Part shown: positions 46,301 to 57,420 of the stretch, one piece after another
Layout of the letters: every line of letters begins with the position of its first letter
Numbering within the stretch: the stretch's first letter is position 1
Assembly (NCBI GenBank): GCA_951799425.1
Contig: OX637396.1
Coordinates: 40,539,901-40,603,900 of the forward strand
Length of the DNA: 64,000 bases
Source of the DNA: Ilex aquifolium
Taxonomy: Eukaryota; Streptophyta; Magnoliopsida; Aquifoliales; Aquifoliaceae
Direction of reading: 5' to 3'
The notes under the pieces: model-generated
The model's input: only the letters and a program-made list of their open reading frames with translations
Told to the model about the DNA's origin: nothing
Databases searched by the model: none
Translations under genes and position numbers: made by a program

Positions 46301-49300
46301 TAATAGAGAAATTGGTAAATTTCTTGTGGCGAAGTGGAACGACAACCACAACCATCCTTTGCACCTTCATGAATGTATGCATATGATGCCATCCCAACGA
46401 AAGGTTACCGAAGCACAAGGCATTAATATTGATATGGCAGCGGATTGTGGATTGTCACTTAAGGCTTCCTATGAACTTTTAAGTACTCAGTCTGGAGGAA
46501 AGGAAAGTCTTGTTTTCACTCGTCAAGACCAAAAGAATTACCTCCATGAAAGGAGGCAACGATACTTGAGGTATGGTGAGGCGGGTAGTTTGTTGAAGTA
46601 TTTTCAAACGGAAGCAGTGAAAAATCCTTCATTCTATTATGGAGTGCAATTGGATGCGGAAGAGCATATTACTAATAATTTTTGGGCCGATCCAGTGATG
46701 ATTATTGACTATGGCAACTTTGGAGATGTTGTCTCATTTGACACTACTTTTAGAACGAACTCCATGTTTTACTGGGTTCAATCATTTCAGGGAGACAGTA
46801 TTATTTGGAGCTGCATTATTGTATGATGAAACGGCAGCATCATTTCAGTGGTTGTTTGAGACATTCCTACAAGCTATGTCTGGGAAATATCCTATTACCA
46901 TCTTCACGGACCAAGATCAAGCGATGGCTAAGGTTATTTCTATTGTCATGCCAGAGACATACCATGGGTTATGTACTTGGCACGTTTGCCAAAATGCTTT
47001 GAAACATTTGGGGAACATTTATAAGGATGGTTCACAATTTCCTGCTCGATTGAAAGAGTGTGTGTATGGATATGAGGAAGAGCATGAACTATTTGAGGCT
47101 TGGGAATCGTTGCTTGCAGAGTATAAATTAGATGATAATATGTGGATGAAAGTCACTTGGGCATTGCGAGAGAAATGGGGGCATGTGTATATGAAGATGA
47201 CTTTCACTGCAGGAATGCGAAGCACCCAATTGAGTGAAAGCTTGAATACAGCCTTACGGAAGTACTTAAAGCCAGACCATGACATTGTTCAGTTCTTTGT
47301 GCATTTTGAAAGAGTTGTCAATGATAAGCGGTATAAGGAGTCAGACTCAGAATACCAAGCTAGGCAAAAATTACCTAGATTGAAGTTAAAAAGAGCTCCA
47401 ATGTTAGTGCAAGCAGGGCAAGTGTACACTCCTACTATGTTTGAGCTGTTCCAAGAGGAGTATGATATCTTTTAGTGTGCTATTGCGACACCATGTGATG
47501 TGTTGGATGGGTGGCATCAATTTGTAGTTCGATTATATGATGAACATAGGGAATATTTGGTCTTGGTTAAGGCTAATGAGGAGCTAGTCAATTATAGTTG
47601 TCGGAAGTTTGAAATGGAGGGAATATTATGTGGCCATGCACTTAAAGTCTTGGACATGATGAATATTAAGCAAATTCCCGAGCAATACATATGTAAAAGA
47701 TGGAGACGAGATGCAAGAATGAGTTGTAGGACAGCCCCCATTTTAATGTCAAATGAAGAGAATCCCAAGTTGATGGTGGCGTCACGTTACAGGCAGCTTT
47801 GTCCTAGAATGGTACAACTAGCGGCTCGATGCTCTGGTCTTCAACCTGCATATGAATTGGTGTCACGTGGTGTTGAGGAATTGTTCAAAGAAGTGGATAG
47901 TATGTATGCATCAATTGGTGATGGTGGCGATGATCAAATCTATGAAAATGTTGACCCAAGTGGAATAGAAAATGTTGACCCAAAACTTCTCCAAGTTAAA
48001 AGTTTAAAAAGAAAAGAAGGTGGTTACAAGGGTTGGGGTCGACTAAAATCTTGGCATGAGAAAGCAACAAAGAGAAAAAAAGGAGCTTCCCAACCATCAC
48101 ATATGTCTACGGTATCGTATAAGTATAATTCTAGATTTTTTTAATTCACTTCATATTTTTATTCACTTCCTATTTTTATAAACATAATTGTAAGTATTTT
48201 TGTATTCCAGGTACAAGGTTTCAGTCACCCGTGTATACCAGCATATGGTCATTCGATGTCTTCTCAAGCTTCAAATAGTGTACAAAGTGTTATGGTATGT
48301 GACCTTATTGTTAAATTTATTGATTCACATATTTATCAAGTTTCTTTGTCTGACCCCTTCTCATTAATGTAGGGTACTCCGACTGATTCAACATATGTGC
48401 ATTCTGTAAATGCTGTTGAATCATTTTTCATGAATGGGAGATACAACTTGTAATGATGCTTGGAGATTTAGCAGTTATAAGGATGCAGATGATCATTTTG
48501 TTGGATCATTTTGTAATTTTAATGAACCATGAATATTAGTTGGATCATTTTGTATTGCAAGGATGCTTGTTGTATTTATAATGAATTTGATATTTATAAT
48601 GAATGTGATATTTATAATGAATGTGATCTGCCAACTCACAATAATAACCAAAACCCACAATTTCATTCAAATTAAACGCATAAGTTCATTCACAACACAA
48701 GTTCTATCAATACACCATTGCTCTTACATTACAAAGTTCCATCACTACATTACAAAGTTCTAAAAAGAATGAATTACAAAAATCAAAAAACAAAATGTTC
48801 TAAAAATATGAAAAAATGGCTTTAATCTTTCAAGATGGACTAAACCATTTCTAATTACATTTTGGTAACCCTCTAAGTCTAAAAAACTTCTGCCTGCATC
48901 CCCAACTCCATGCTCCATATCAGTGCAGTATTACAGGGACAAAGCAGAACAGTCCAATGCAGTCCAGTGCAGAGAGGAAAAAAAAACCCAACATCCAAAA
49001 CCATCAACAGAGTCCCCAGCTCCTGGCACCCATCCACACAGAACAGCACCAGTCCACAAAACCAAATCAACCCAACATCCAAAACCATCAAAACCACACA
49101 AATCAGTTCCTCATCAGCTACATGGCACAAACATATGCTGAATATCAGGTTGCAATAGAAATAGCAATAGCAATAAAAATGATATTCAACAATAGCATTT
49201 CCATTCCTCCATTTCCATTCTTCTTCTTGAGTTGTTCATTAGGTTGCAATAAATTCAATACCCCATCTTCAATCATGTCAGCCATAAATACATACCTGCA

Positions 49301-51199
49301 ACCACATACGGAAGAGATGAGATAGAGAGTGAGGAAAACCTTTAAACTGTTTTTACTTGGAAATTTTTTATAACTGGATTTTGTACTTGGATCTCTCTTG
49401 GGAAAAAAATTAATGTAACTGGGCAAGAGACAATGACAGCAGGGAAAATGTAGATAATAGTGACACAAAATAATTTACAACCTCCAATTTGTCATTTGGA
49501 CAAAACGTTGCAACCCTGCTCCATCCACATGCCACGTATTGGAAGCACTGTCATGAGAAATTTCAAACTCATTTATAGGAGCAGTTTGCTGCTTCCGCAT
49601 CATATCAGCAACATGGTTCAAATTTGATGGACCATTCCAACCTGAATCAAAAGAAGTGGTCAAGAATGTACAGGCATAGAAGAATTAGAAGAAATACAAT
49701 GCCCGCGTGTGGAAATTGGAAAAACTACATCGAAAAAGGCAGAAAAAAATCATACGTTAAATTATTGAATGAAACATCCAATAAAATACAGTAGCTCTTC
49801 CTATGACAGTGTCATTTTACATTCCACTTTGTGAAGCAAAGTGATCAAATCACACTTACAAGTTACAAATATTTGCATGGAGCACATACAGGCACCTAAA
49901 ACTACAGTCTTTTTGTTGAGTAAGAACAAAAATCTCTCTTGGGAAACATTTAAAGGACAATATTAGAAAAGTTACTTTGAACCCCTTTAATAGGTATCTT
50001 TACAAGAGATCCATGCAGGGCCTATGTATATAAAATTTCCACATTGCAGCAGTTGATGACAGTGATCAAACAAATTGTAGAAGAGAAAGCAAGGAAATAT
50101 ATATCGTCACGTGTATATGTGCATATAGATACAGAGAAAGAAAGACAGAACAAGCTTCCAATCAAAGAGAAAGAACTTACTGGGATGCCTGCAGCCTCCC
50201 CCATTTGGCGCATGTAACGCCTGATTCCAAGCATGGCATCTCTTGCTCCTAACAATCCTTTGACAACTTCTGCTTTTCTCGGTTCATCAGCTTGCTCCCT
50301 CCATTGTTTCTTTAGGTGCCTATCATCAGCAATTAAGCTTACCAAATCCTTTCTGGCATTTTCTCAAACAGTTGGAGGGTGGGGAGGTGTGTGTGAGAGA
50401 TTTGCTTGAAGGAGAAAGAGGGAGACAGAGAGAAAGGGATGGGAGAAGAAGAGAGAGAGATGAGATAGCATACGTTGCCTGAGGTCGTCGGAGTTGCCTG
50501 ACGTCGCCCAGATCTGCACCTCGCAAGGCTTTGCTGTTGAAGTAGCGATGAAGAGGGGTGCAGATCTGGATTTTCAGAGACCAAAAACGACGTCGTTTTT
50601 GGTATGAGCTGTTAAAAAAAAAAAATTGTGAAAACCAGTGAAACGCCGGCGTTTCATTAAACCGCATGTCATGCGGTTTCTTCCCAACCGCAGACAAGCT
50701 GCACCCGACAGGGAAGAGTGACCAATAAGAGAAACTTTATGATACAAGGCTACAAGTAGACCGCCAAAGAAGCTGTCAAGAACATCAAAACACAGTGACT
50801 TAACAGTTAATTTGACTCCATCACTGTTCAAATTATCAAACAACATCCACTGAAAAAGGAAAATTGCACCAAATTCCAAATAACAAACAAAGAATACGTA
50901 CATCTATTTCATGCATAAAGGTTGTTTCCTTATATTCACCAATTCCATTAACGAAAACAACAAAATTGGTCTCAAAAGAACATGAAATAGTTGGTGGGTA
51001 GAAAAATATTTAACTAATAAAATGTTTTCTCTAGCAGGAGCAAAATTTTTAGTATTTCTTGCTCCAATATACTTAAAGAAAGTGTGGAGAGTTCGTACTT
51101 ACTAGCCAATGGTTTGGGTTTGGTGAAGGAGAATTGACGAGGACGACACAAACAAGGAATGGAAGATGATAAGGAGGTGATTCCCACGTGTGCCACCAT
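40391..51199 (-). CDS. Fructosamine-3-kinase-like protein, plastid-targeted, nine exons
   Basis: The family phosphorylates sugar adducts on proteins, which starts their deglycation. Exons on the minus strand: 51199-51103, 44248-44095, 43841-43751, 43651-43577, 43496-43408, 42983-42865, 42408-42268, 40797-40724 and 40612 downward. All junctions are GT-AG and phases agree. Exon 1 encodes a Ser/Pro/Lys-rich leader ([20 protein letters not shown]) that looks like a chloroplast transit peptide. Exon 2 gives [17 protein letters not shown] and the glycine loop GGGCINLA. Exon 7 gives the catalytic HGDLWSGN and metal-binding DPACY. Exon 8 has [14 protein letters not shown]. Exon 9 matches the family up to HHYLNHY, then departs into a hydrophobic 49-residue tail to the stop at 40,391; the usual last ~25 residues are absent. 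MULEs sit in intron 1 and just upstream of the ATG. It may still be expressed, but its activity is uncertain. Confidence 0.88.
44736..44880. repeat. Left terminal inverted repeat of the FAR1-type MULE
   Basis: It matches the reverse complement of 50,560-50,706, with a few substitutions in the first 70 bp and length changes in the T-run. It includes GAAACCGCATGACAT and the palindrome AAACGACGTCGTTT. Confidence 0.88.
44881..46013 (+). other. Leader region of the FAR1-type MULE
   Basis: A CT-rich stretch (44,880-45,060) looks like a transcribed leader. A likely 3' splice site, TTATTGTAG, ends at about 46,008, just before the transposase ATG, so a 5' UTR intron is plausible. The ORFs here have no recognisable domain. 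TGTCCGATGTGGGATA (45,885-45,900) is a phrase shared with other plant repeats. Confidence 0.45.
46014..48453 (+). pseudogene. FAR1/FHY3-like MULE transposase
   Basis: Exon 1 starts [20 protein letters not shown]. It carries a FAR1 DNA-binding domain ([22 protein letters not shown] residues to HNHPLH), then the MULE transposase core with SFDTTFRTN (first catalytic Asp) and IFTDQDQAM (second Asp), HGLCTWHV, and a SWIM zinc finger ([20 protein letters not shown]). The frame changes near 46,770, and a TAG interrupts at 47,473-47,475; reading resumes in the same frame after it. Two small 3' exons, 48211-48294 and 48373-48453, fit in phase, the first after the donor at 48,112. The protein would cut and move the element. 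This copy appears dead. The domain order equals that of host FAR1 transcription factors, but the inverted repeats show it is a transposon gene. Confidence 0.87.
48454..49481. other. Interior of the FAR1-type MULE without a recognised gene
   Basis: Repeated TTTATAATGAATGTGATA units occur at 48,575-48,628. An AAACC/CCATC-rich stretch at 48,960-49,110 repeats CCAACATCCAAAACCATCAA. No coding region is supported. Confidence 0.45.
49482..49641 (-). pseudogene. Captured exon of an Obg-like GTPase gene
   Basis: A 160-bp minus-strand open block has an AG acceptor before it and a GT donor after it. It encodes [20 protein letters not shown] and ends [18 protein letters not shown]. The second part is the start of the C-terminal domain of plant Obg/GTP1 GTPases, where (W)[16 protein letters not shown] is typical. 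It lies inside the MULE, far from any GTPase domain, so it is a transduplicated gene fragment. The homology call is from memory of the family. Confidence 0.6.
50181..50330 (-). pseudogene. Captured exon of a phosphomevalonate kinase gene
   Basis: On the minus strand the frame reads [44 protein letters not shown] and then meets a GTAAGTT donor (50,174-50,180). The [12 protein letters not shown] and MGEAAGIP text is characteristic of the C-terminal part of plant phosphomevalonate kinase, which lies in the mevalonate pathway. No other part of the enzyme is present, so this is a fragment carried by the MULE. The 5' limit is uncertain. Confidence 0.65.
50560..50706. repeat. Right terminal inverted repeat of the FAR1-type MULE
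   Basis: Mirror of 44,736-44,880. It ends GCACCC before the GACAGGGAAG duplication. Confidence 0.88.
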
Positions 51200-51201
51200 T
51201 A

Positions 51202-51237
<36 letters not shown>

Positions 51238-51255
51238 CGCTCCCTCTAAAACCTT

Positions 51256-51560
51256 GAATCTATTACCAAAGTACCGCTTTTTTAAAACTTAATTACCACT
51301 CTACCGCCGTTTTAAACTTATTTACCAAACTACCGCTGTTTTGAAAGCGTATTTACGAAATTCGATTTTTCTGAAAAGGCGGACTTACCAAATCCGACTT
51401 CAGTTAAAAAGCGGGTTACCAAATCCGACTTTATTTAAAAAGCGGACTTACCAAATCCGACTTTAAAAAGCGGACTTACCAATTATGATTTTAATTGAGA
51501 AAGCGTATTTCATAAATACGTTTTATCAAATGAAGCGGTTATACTGAATCCGCTTTCATT
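51256..51560. repeat. Left terminal inverted repeat made of iterated units
   Basis: After 90 bp of unique end sequence come three to four units of about 30 bp of the form AAGCGGACTTACCAAATCCGACTT (centres near 51,385, 51,420, 51,450 and 51,480), then AAAGCGTATTTCATAAATACG. The right arm repeats the same plan with at least five units. Confidence 0.88.
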
Positions 51561-53589
51561 TTGAATTATCAACCTCCCAGGGGCCCCCTTTCTGTTATTC
51601 GACTTTCGCCTCTCTCTCCTCTCTTCTCTCTTTGCTCTCTGTTGAAGCTCAGACTTCCCTCTCTCGCTTTGCTCTCTCACTCTTCCTCTTTCTTCCATTA
51701 TTGTGTCTGATTTCGTCACCCCTAAGCTGAGCCCTTATAATGCACACACCCTACTGATGAAATCCAATCGTAGCCCTAGCTTCTTCGAAGAAGACAACTG
51801 AGTTCTGGAGCAATATTTGGCTGTGAGATTCGGCTGTGAGATCGCGTGAGGTGTGACATTGGGCTGTGAGATTCCATTGTAAGCCCTAGTTTTGTCAAAT
51901 GAAGTAGTAGACTGGTACACACCCGTGGGCTAGGTCTGAACCAAGGAGAAGACAGCGGTTCACGTGTCTTCTACAAAGCTTCTATTTAACCAGGTAAGCT
52001 ATATTGAGTCTGTAATTCATAAAAAACCCAAGTATAACTGCAAAATTTACCCATTGCCCAATCCCCAAGTGTTAGTGCAAATTTTGCAATCCTCATTGCC
52101 CAATTGCTGTGTGATTCCTAAAATCCCCAATTTGTTTCAATTTTGAATCCCCATTAATTCTGCAAGTAGTTTGAACTGCATCCTTACTTCAGTAGATTAC
52201 TGGGTGAAGGTATAATTTTATTCAGAATTTTATTATTTCAATTTTTGAATGTTTCTTTCTGTTACACAACACAATCGTGTTGGATTCTGCTTTATTGTGT
52301 TGAATTTTTAGATGAGTTGTGTAGATATTAAAGTGTGCTGGGGCTTTGATCTTTGACTCATCTTTGGGAGCAGATTATAGATGTAATGACGAGTTAATTT
52401 GACTAGTATAGGGGGCTTTCATGTCGGCCCTGAAATAGTAGTAGTGGGTAAAGTTTGTTGGAACAATGTATCATGGAATTAGTTTAAGCTTGAGCTGGAA
52501 TAGCTTCCTTTTGCCTTGAACACAAAGCTTGACCCTTTGCCATGTTATTGGGATTGGCTTGGTGTATCTACATTCTCCAGGACTAAATTGTTATAGTTAT
52601 GTTCTTTAATCCATTCTGTGAGACACTTCGTTCTCATATTCCTAATAAATCTAGATATGACTAATTTCCATCTGAAAGCATAAATAATATAACATGCCAA
52701 ATGATGTAAACAACAATAGGCTATTTGGTCTGCTTTCTTGTCTAATGCCAAACCAGAGGCTATCATATACAAATATATATCAACTTTTCAAATTAGAAAA
52801 TTGAGCCATTTCACTGTTGAGGATCATACCATATGGTTACCATTGCCTATTTAATACAGAAGTTCACCACACATTGTATATCTACATACCAAAGCGATAT
52901 AGTCTAAGTCATAAACATTATTGAATGCAATAATGGTAATAAGGAATAAACACTACTCAAAAAACTATAAGATTAAGTCCTGTATATATGTAGATCAAAA
53001 GAAACAAAGTTTAAACTACAAAAACAAAGAGCAAGTAACCTAAAAGAGGTCTAACATGGCATGGGCTTTATGGAGAGGAGTAAAATGCCCGAAATGATCA
53101 CCTGCAACTATGCCTTGACTGGGGAGATGTTTATGTAGAATATGGTTTACGATTTAAGTGCAGTGTCCACAAGGATGTGTAATCCTAATTGCTCTGTAGA
53201 TTATCAGGATATCATCCTGGTTTTGGTTAATTTACAGGCATGAAAATTAAGATGAGAAGGTGACACCTAGCATATTATCTTGATTATTGGAGCATAAATA
53301 CTAGCATATTTTTGTTGCTTAAGCCTTGTATATGTTTGTTATAGAGTTGTTAAGAAAAAAAATTTGGCGTTGTTGATTTTAAGATGCTACATAACCAACT
53401 TATGTGTCACAACTGCTATTGCAATGAAGACCATTTTTTATGAGATATTTGAATTCCCCATCCAAAGTATGACTACACGCCGTAACAACTTGAGAAGCTG
53501 AGGAAGATTTGAGCCACAATAATGGTCTCACTCTCCATCTTTTTTGGTGTATCTGGCTGATCATTTATCTTGTGATTAATTTTCTATCC
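51561..53589. other. Interior of the 11.1-kb MULE, leader-like region
   Basis: A CT-rich block (51,595-51,705) followed by ordinary AT-rich sequence may be the transcribed leader and an intron of the transposase gene. I recognise no coding region. The 61- to 75-codon ORFs on either strand lack domains. Confidence 0.45.
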
Positions 53590-53640
53590 AGTGGAGATAC
53601 TGATGCGGTGGTTCCCTTGACTGCAACTCGCTATTCCTTC
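53590..53640 (+). pseudogene. Fragment of a serine carboxypeptidase-like gene
   Basis: Directly after an AG splice acceptor (TTTTCTATCCAG) the frame reads SGDTDAVVPLTATRYS. This is the conserved block around the catalytic Asp of plant serine carboxypeptidase-like proteins (SGDxDxVVPxxxTRY). Homology ends within a few codons. A short exon start inside a MULE points to transduplication of part of a host gene. Confidence 0.6.
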
Positions 53641-53909
53641 TATGATTTTTTATACTTGAATTGTTCACCCAAGGGTTTTGATTGGAGTGCTTGTAAAGTA
53701 TTTTTACTGTTTTGTGTTGGTGGAACATATTTCTTAGAATGGTTATAATGTTGCATGTCTTATTATTTTATTACTTTCTGCCTACTCTTTTATGTTAACC
53801 TATCTACCTATCTACCTATCTTCTTATTTTTATCTTTATGATAGCCTCAGGAAACTTCATTGAATTGAGTAGGCTTGGTTTGGTTTTTGTTCTGGTTTGC
53901 ACACTAACA

Positions 53910-54167
53910 GGGTAGTATAATCATGCATGTTTTAATTCCAATGCTTGCATTTTTGCAACTAGTTTATAGTTTTCTTTTGTCATGAAATGCCATACTTGCT
54001 GGATTCCAACAAAGAGTTGAAGCCTATGATTCTGAATAGGGTAGTATAATCATGCATGTTTTAATTCCAATGCTTGCATTTTTGCTACTAGTTCATAGTT
54101 TTCTTTTGTCATGAAATGCCATACTTGCTGGATTCCAACAAATACTTTAAGCCTATGATTCTGAAAA
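53910..54167. repeat. Tandem duplication of 129 bp
   Basis: GGGTAGTATAATCATGCATG and the next 109 bp occur at 53,910 and again at 54,039 with few changes. It lies in the non-coding interior of the 11.1-kb MULE. Confidence 0.9.
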
Positions 54168-55583
54168 TCTTCTTATACATAATGGATGAATAAAATACTA
54201 AGGTTGCAGCCTATGATTCTGAAAATCAGTCTAAAGTCATTCTACATTGTGGCAGCAGCTTAACATACTACCAATCAGGCAAAATATCTGCCTGATGCTG
54301 TCTGATGCAGCAGAGCATCAAACATACCAGTAGAGCTCCAATCCTTAAGGTTAGCAAAACTCCCAGCACTTGACTAAGGCCCCATCATCATAACAACAGT
54401 AAACCCTTATCATAAAATTCTGCAGTCTCTCATCCTTGTTGATTACACATTATAGGATAAATTAAGCGTTTGGAATAGAAAAGACACATGTATACTGGAA
54501 CAAGACGGAAAAGAGAAGTACAAGAAGCAACTCCGATGGAGCAAGGATTCTTGAGTGGAGTTATATCTACTAGAGTTTCTACATCATCTAACTTTCTAGT
54601 ATTACACAGTCATAACAGCAATTCCAATAAAATCTCCAAAATAAATGTTTGTAATAAATATAGTGAATATAGAGACATAAGATACAAGCACTTAAACAGA
54701 CGTTATATTTCATTTATCAAGGCCTTCACTGGATATAAAAGTTGTAAGCAATTGAGCATTGTGCAAGTAGAAAAAAGAGGGCAAGGAAGCACTACTAAAA
54801 ATAATAGAGAGTAAGATATTGCAATTTCAAATATTCTAACAGGTGCTAATTCCTTCTAACCTCACATCTATTCCTCTAAGTGTTTGTTGGGTCAATCTTA
54901 AAAAATACCAAAATTTTACACATATACTGAGAACCTATTGTCTTCATATGGAATTTAGTGGGACAACTGACCCCTCTAAAGCCTACCTAGCTCTGACCAT
55001 GGTAGCAAGTTTTAGGAAATTTACCTTCAGAAGGACTGATGAGAGTTATGAAAGCGGCTGCCAATATGGGATGATTTCAGGAGTTCTTATTGCAGGTAAT
55101 TGATGTAAAAGATTGCAGTTAGCTTTCTTTAAATCAACAAGTATTTGGACTCGGCCTAGACTTTAGGAGGATTTTGATCATGCAAGATATGTCTCAGATA
55201 CATGCTGCTTTTGGATAGTTGCATACATGTTTATCCTTTATAAATACCTACACTTGTTACACCCATGGCTGCATACCTGCAAGAAATGTTTCTTTAAAGC
55301 TCTTGCTCGATTGGAAAGGGCAGGGGTTTTTGAATAACATCGGATTCAGTGGCATTAGTTGAGGTAGACAGATAAAAAGTACTATGACCAAAATGGATGG
55401 CAACAGAGGTGGTACCTTAGATGTTTTCACCTATCATTAGTTTGCCAAGCGCCATAGAACATAAATGTTACAGACTTTGTAAGTATGTTAATAGGTTTAA
55501 AAGTAAAATATGTCATGATATTCATTATATGTAATTTAAATCTGAAATGTATTTGATATTATATTGTATATTGAAGGTATAAA
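54168..55583. other. Interior of the 11.1-kb MULE before the transposase
   Basis: No recognisable gene. ORFs at 54,488-54,814 and 54,843-55,103 have no known motif. The last 100 bp before the ATG is AT-rich. Confidence 0.45.
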
Positions 55584-57420
55584 ATGTCCAGAAGACGCGC
55601 CACTGTAATGTGTTATTGGGGAGGTAATATTGTCTACAATGAAGGATGTTTATCGTACAACGAAAATCCTCAACATTGTCTAAAGTTAAAACACGGAACA
55701 ACATATGAAGAATTGTCCACAATGTTGTACACGATAATGCAGCTGGACAGTACAACATCACGACTACAACTAATTTGTCGTTTTCCAACATTTTTGGGGG
55801 ATTGCATGCAACAGTACATGGAATTTGAAATTAAAAATGATGATGGTGTTGCGGCGATGTTAGATGCTGTATTTGAGAATCGAGCACTGAATAGTATTGA
55901 CTTGTACATACAGGCAGAGCCCATCCAAGATTTTCCTCAGCCAATGATGAACGAGTATGGCCCGTCTTTCAAATTGCTTACACAGGAGAACATCAATCAG
56001 TCTAACTGTTTGCATTCGCTACATAACTCTTACTACGTCGGTAGTAGTAATCAATCTGCGCACGGCTTGATGGGGCCCGATACTTTTACACCAGAGTTTA
56101 ATGCGGGGCATGGAATTCTGCAGGCTGACCCTTATGTGCAAGAATTACATATAGGGCCTAGTACGCAGATGTCGATGTCTTTGGGGTACACCACATCTTC
56201 TTCCAATGTGGGTATCCAATGTCATGCTCAAGCCAGGACTGAAGTCATTCAAAATTTGGTTCAGTCAGACGCATATTTGTTGGCGACCAATGGAATGCGT
56301 GCGGTTGATCGTGCGGAAGTCACTGATGATGAGGAACAGGAGATTACATTTATGGACGATGTGTTAGACCGTAATGATGATGTTGACGAAAGAGGCACAT
56401 CAGTAATGCTGGAAGACACTGTTCGTATGCATGAGCCATCGTCAGCATTTTTTATCAATGATGAAATTACACAACTATCTGGCCCCTCAAGTCAAACAAG
56501 AGCTCCATTGTGGGATCCGGATCGGCCTGAGTTATCCATCGGCCTAATCTTTAAGGGTAAACTGGAATTGCAAGAGGCAGTGAAGATTTATTCAATCAAC
56601 AATCATGTCCAATTCGAGATTCTTGAGAGTGAAAAAAAGTTATTGGTTGTGCGGTGCAAAAAATATCATTCTGGTTGCAAGTGGAGGCTTCGAGCTATTC
56701 AAAAGAAAACGCACGGGCTATTTCAAATTACCAAATATGAAGGGCCTCACACTTGTGTGCATGTGTCAGCCACTCTGGACCATGTTCAATTAGATTCCCA
56801 ATTCGTTGCACGCCGAATAAGAGACCTCGTCAAGGCAGATCCATCTCTAAAAGTTGTATTGATAATTACACACATTGCAACTGTGTTTAAGTACGATATA
56901 TCGTATCGGAAAGCATGGAAAGCAAAACAAACAGCGCTAGCAATGATTTTTGGTGATTGGGATGAATCATATTCTACTTTGCCGAAATTCCTTGCTGCAC
57001 TGCAAAAGTATAATGACGGAACAATTGTCAGATGGCAGGTTGCCGACCTTGGAAATGGGATGGCTAAATTTGACAGAGTATTTTGGGCATTTAAACCGTG
57101 TATTGACGGTTTTCGACACTGTCGTCCACTTATAAGTATCGATGCCACATTCCTGTATGGGAAATACAAGGGGAAGTTGTTAATTGCTACGGGCCTCGAT
57201 GGGAATCATCAGATTTTTCCTATTGCCATTGCAGTTGTCGATGAGGAAAGCATAGATACATGGGGTTGGTTTCTTTGCAGACTTAGACAAGACGTTGTCG
57301 GTGACCGTCCAGGCATATGCCTCTTATATGACCGCCATCAAGGTATAATTCAATCAGTGGCTGCTCATGGTTCCGGATGGCAACAACCGTATGCATACCA
57401 TCGATATTGCTTACGAAATA
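55584..57420 (+). pseudogene. MuDR-type MULE transposase, C-terminally truncated
   Basis: About 612 codons from MSRRRATVMCYWGGNIVYNE. Residues about 8-112 look like the PB1-like N-terminal domain of these transposases. An acidic region spans 240-300. The MuDR zinc-binding domain lies near 325-420 (VVRCKKYHSGCKWRLRA then the HTC motif). The MULE catalytic core begins near 510 with SIDATFLYGKYKG (Asp about 520) and LLYDRHQGI (Asp about 583). It breaks off at YHRYCLRN near 57,420, where the family continues for 150 or more residues including the catalytic Glu. The next bases encode a different protein in another frame, so a deletion has fused the two genes. Without its Glu and SWIM region it should be inactive. 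Confidence 0.88.

Larger units (their letters stand above)
44736..50706 (+). mobile_element. Mutator-like element with FAR1-type transposase (6.0 kb)
   Basis: Inverted repeats of about 140 bp start GGGTGCAGCTTGTCTGCGG at each end. The flanks carry a perfect 10-bp duplication, GACAGGGAAG (44726-44735 and 50707-50716), as expected for MULEs. Each arm contains AAACGACGTCGTTT. Inside are a damaged FAR1-type transposase on the plus strand and, on the minus strand, exons resembling two unrelated host genes. The element sits in intron 1 of the fructosamine-kinase gene. Confidence 0.93.

Noticed and set aside
46014..48453. Host FAR1/FRS transcription factor gene
   Set aside because: It lies between MULE inverted repeats with a 10-bp target duplication and is frame-damaged, so it is a transposase gene.
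48879..49325. ORFs of 72-122 codons on both strands
   Set aside because: They arise from the repeated CCAACATCCAAAACCATCAA stretch and show no homology.
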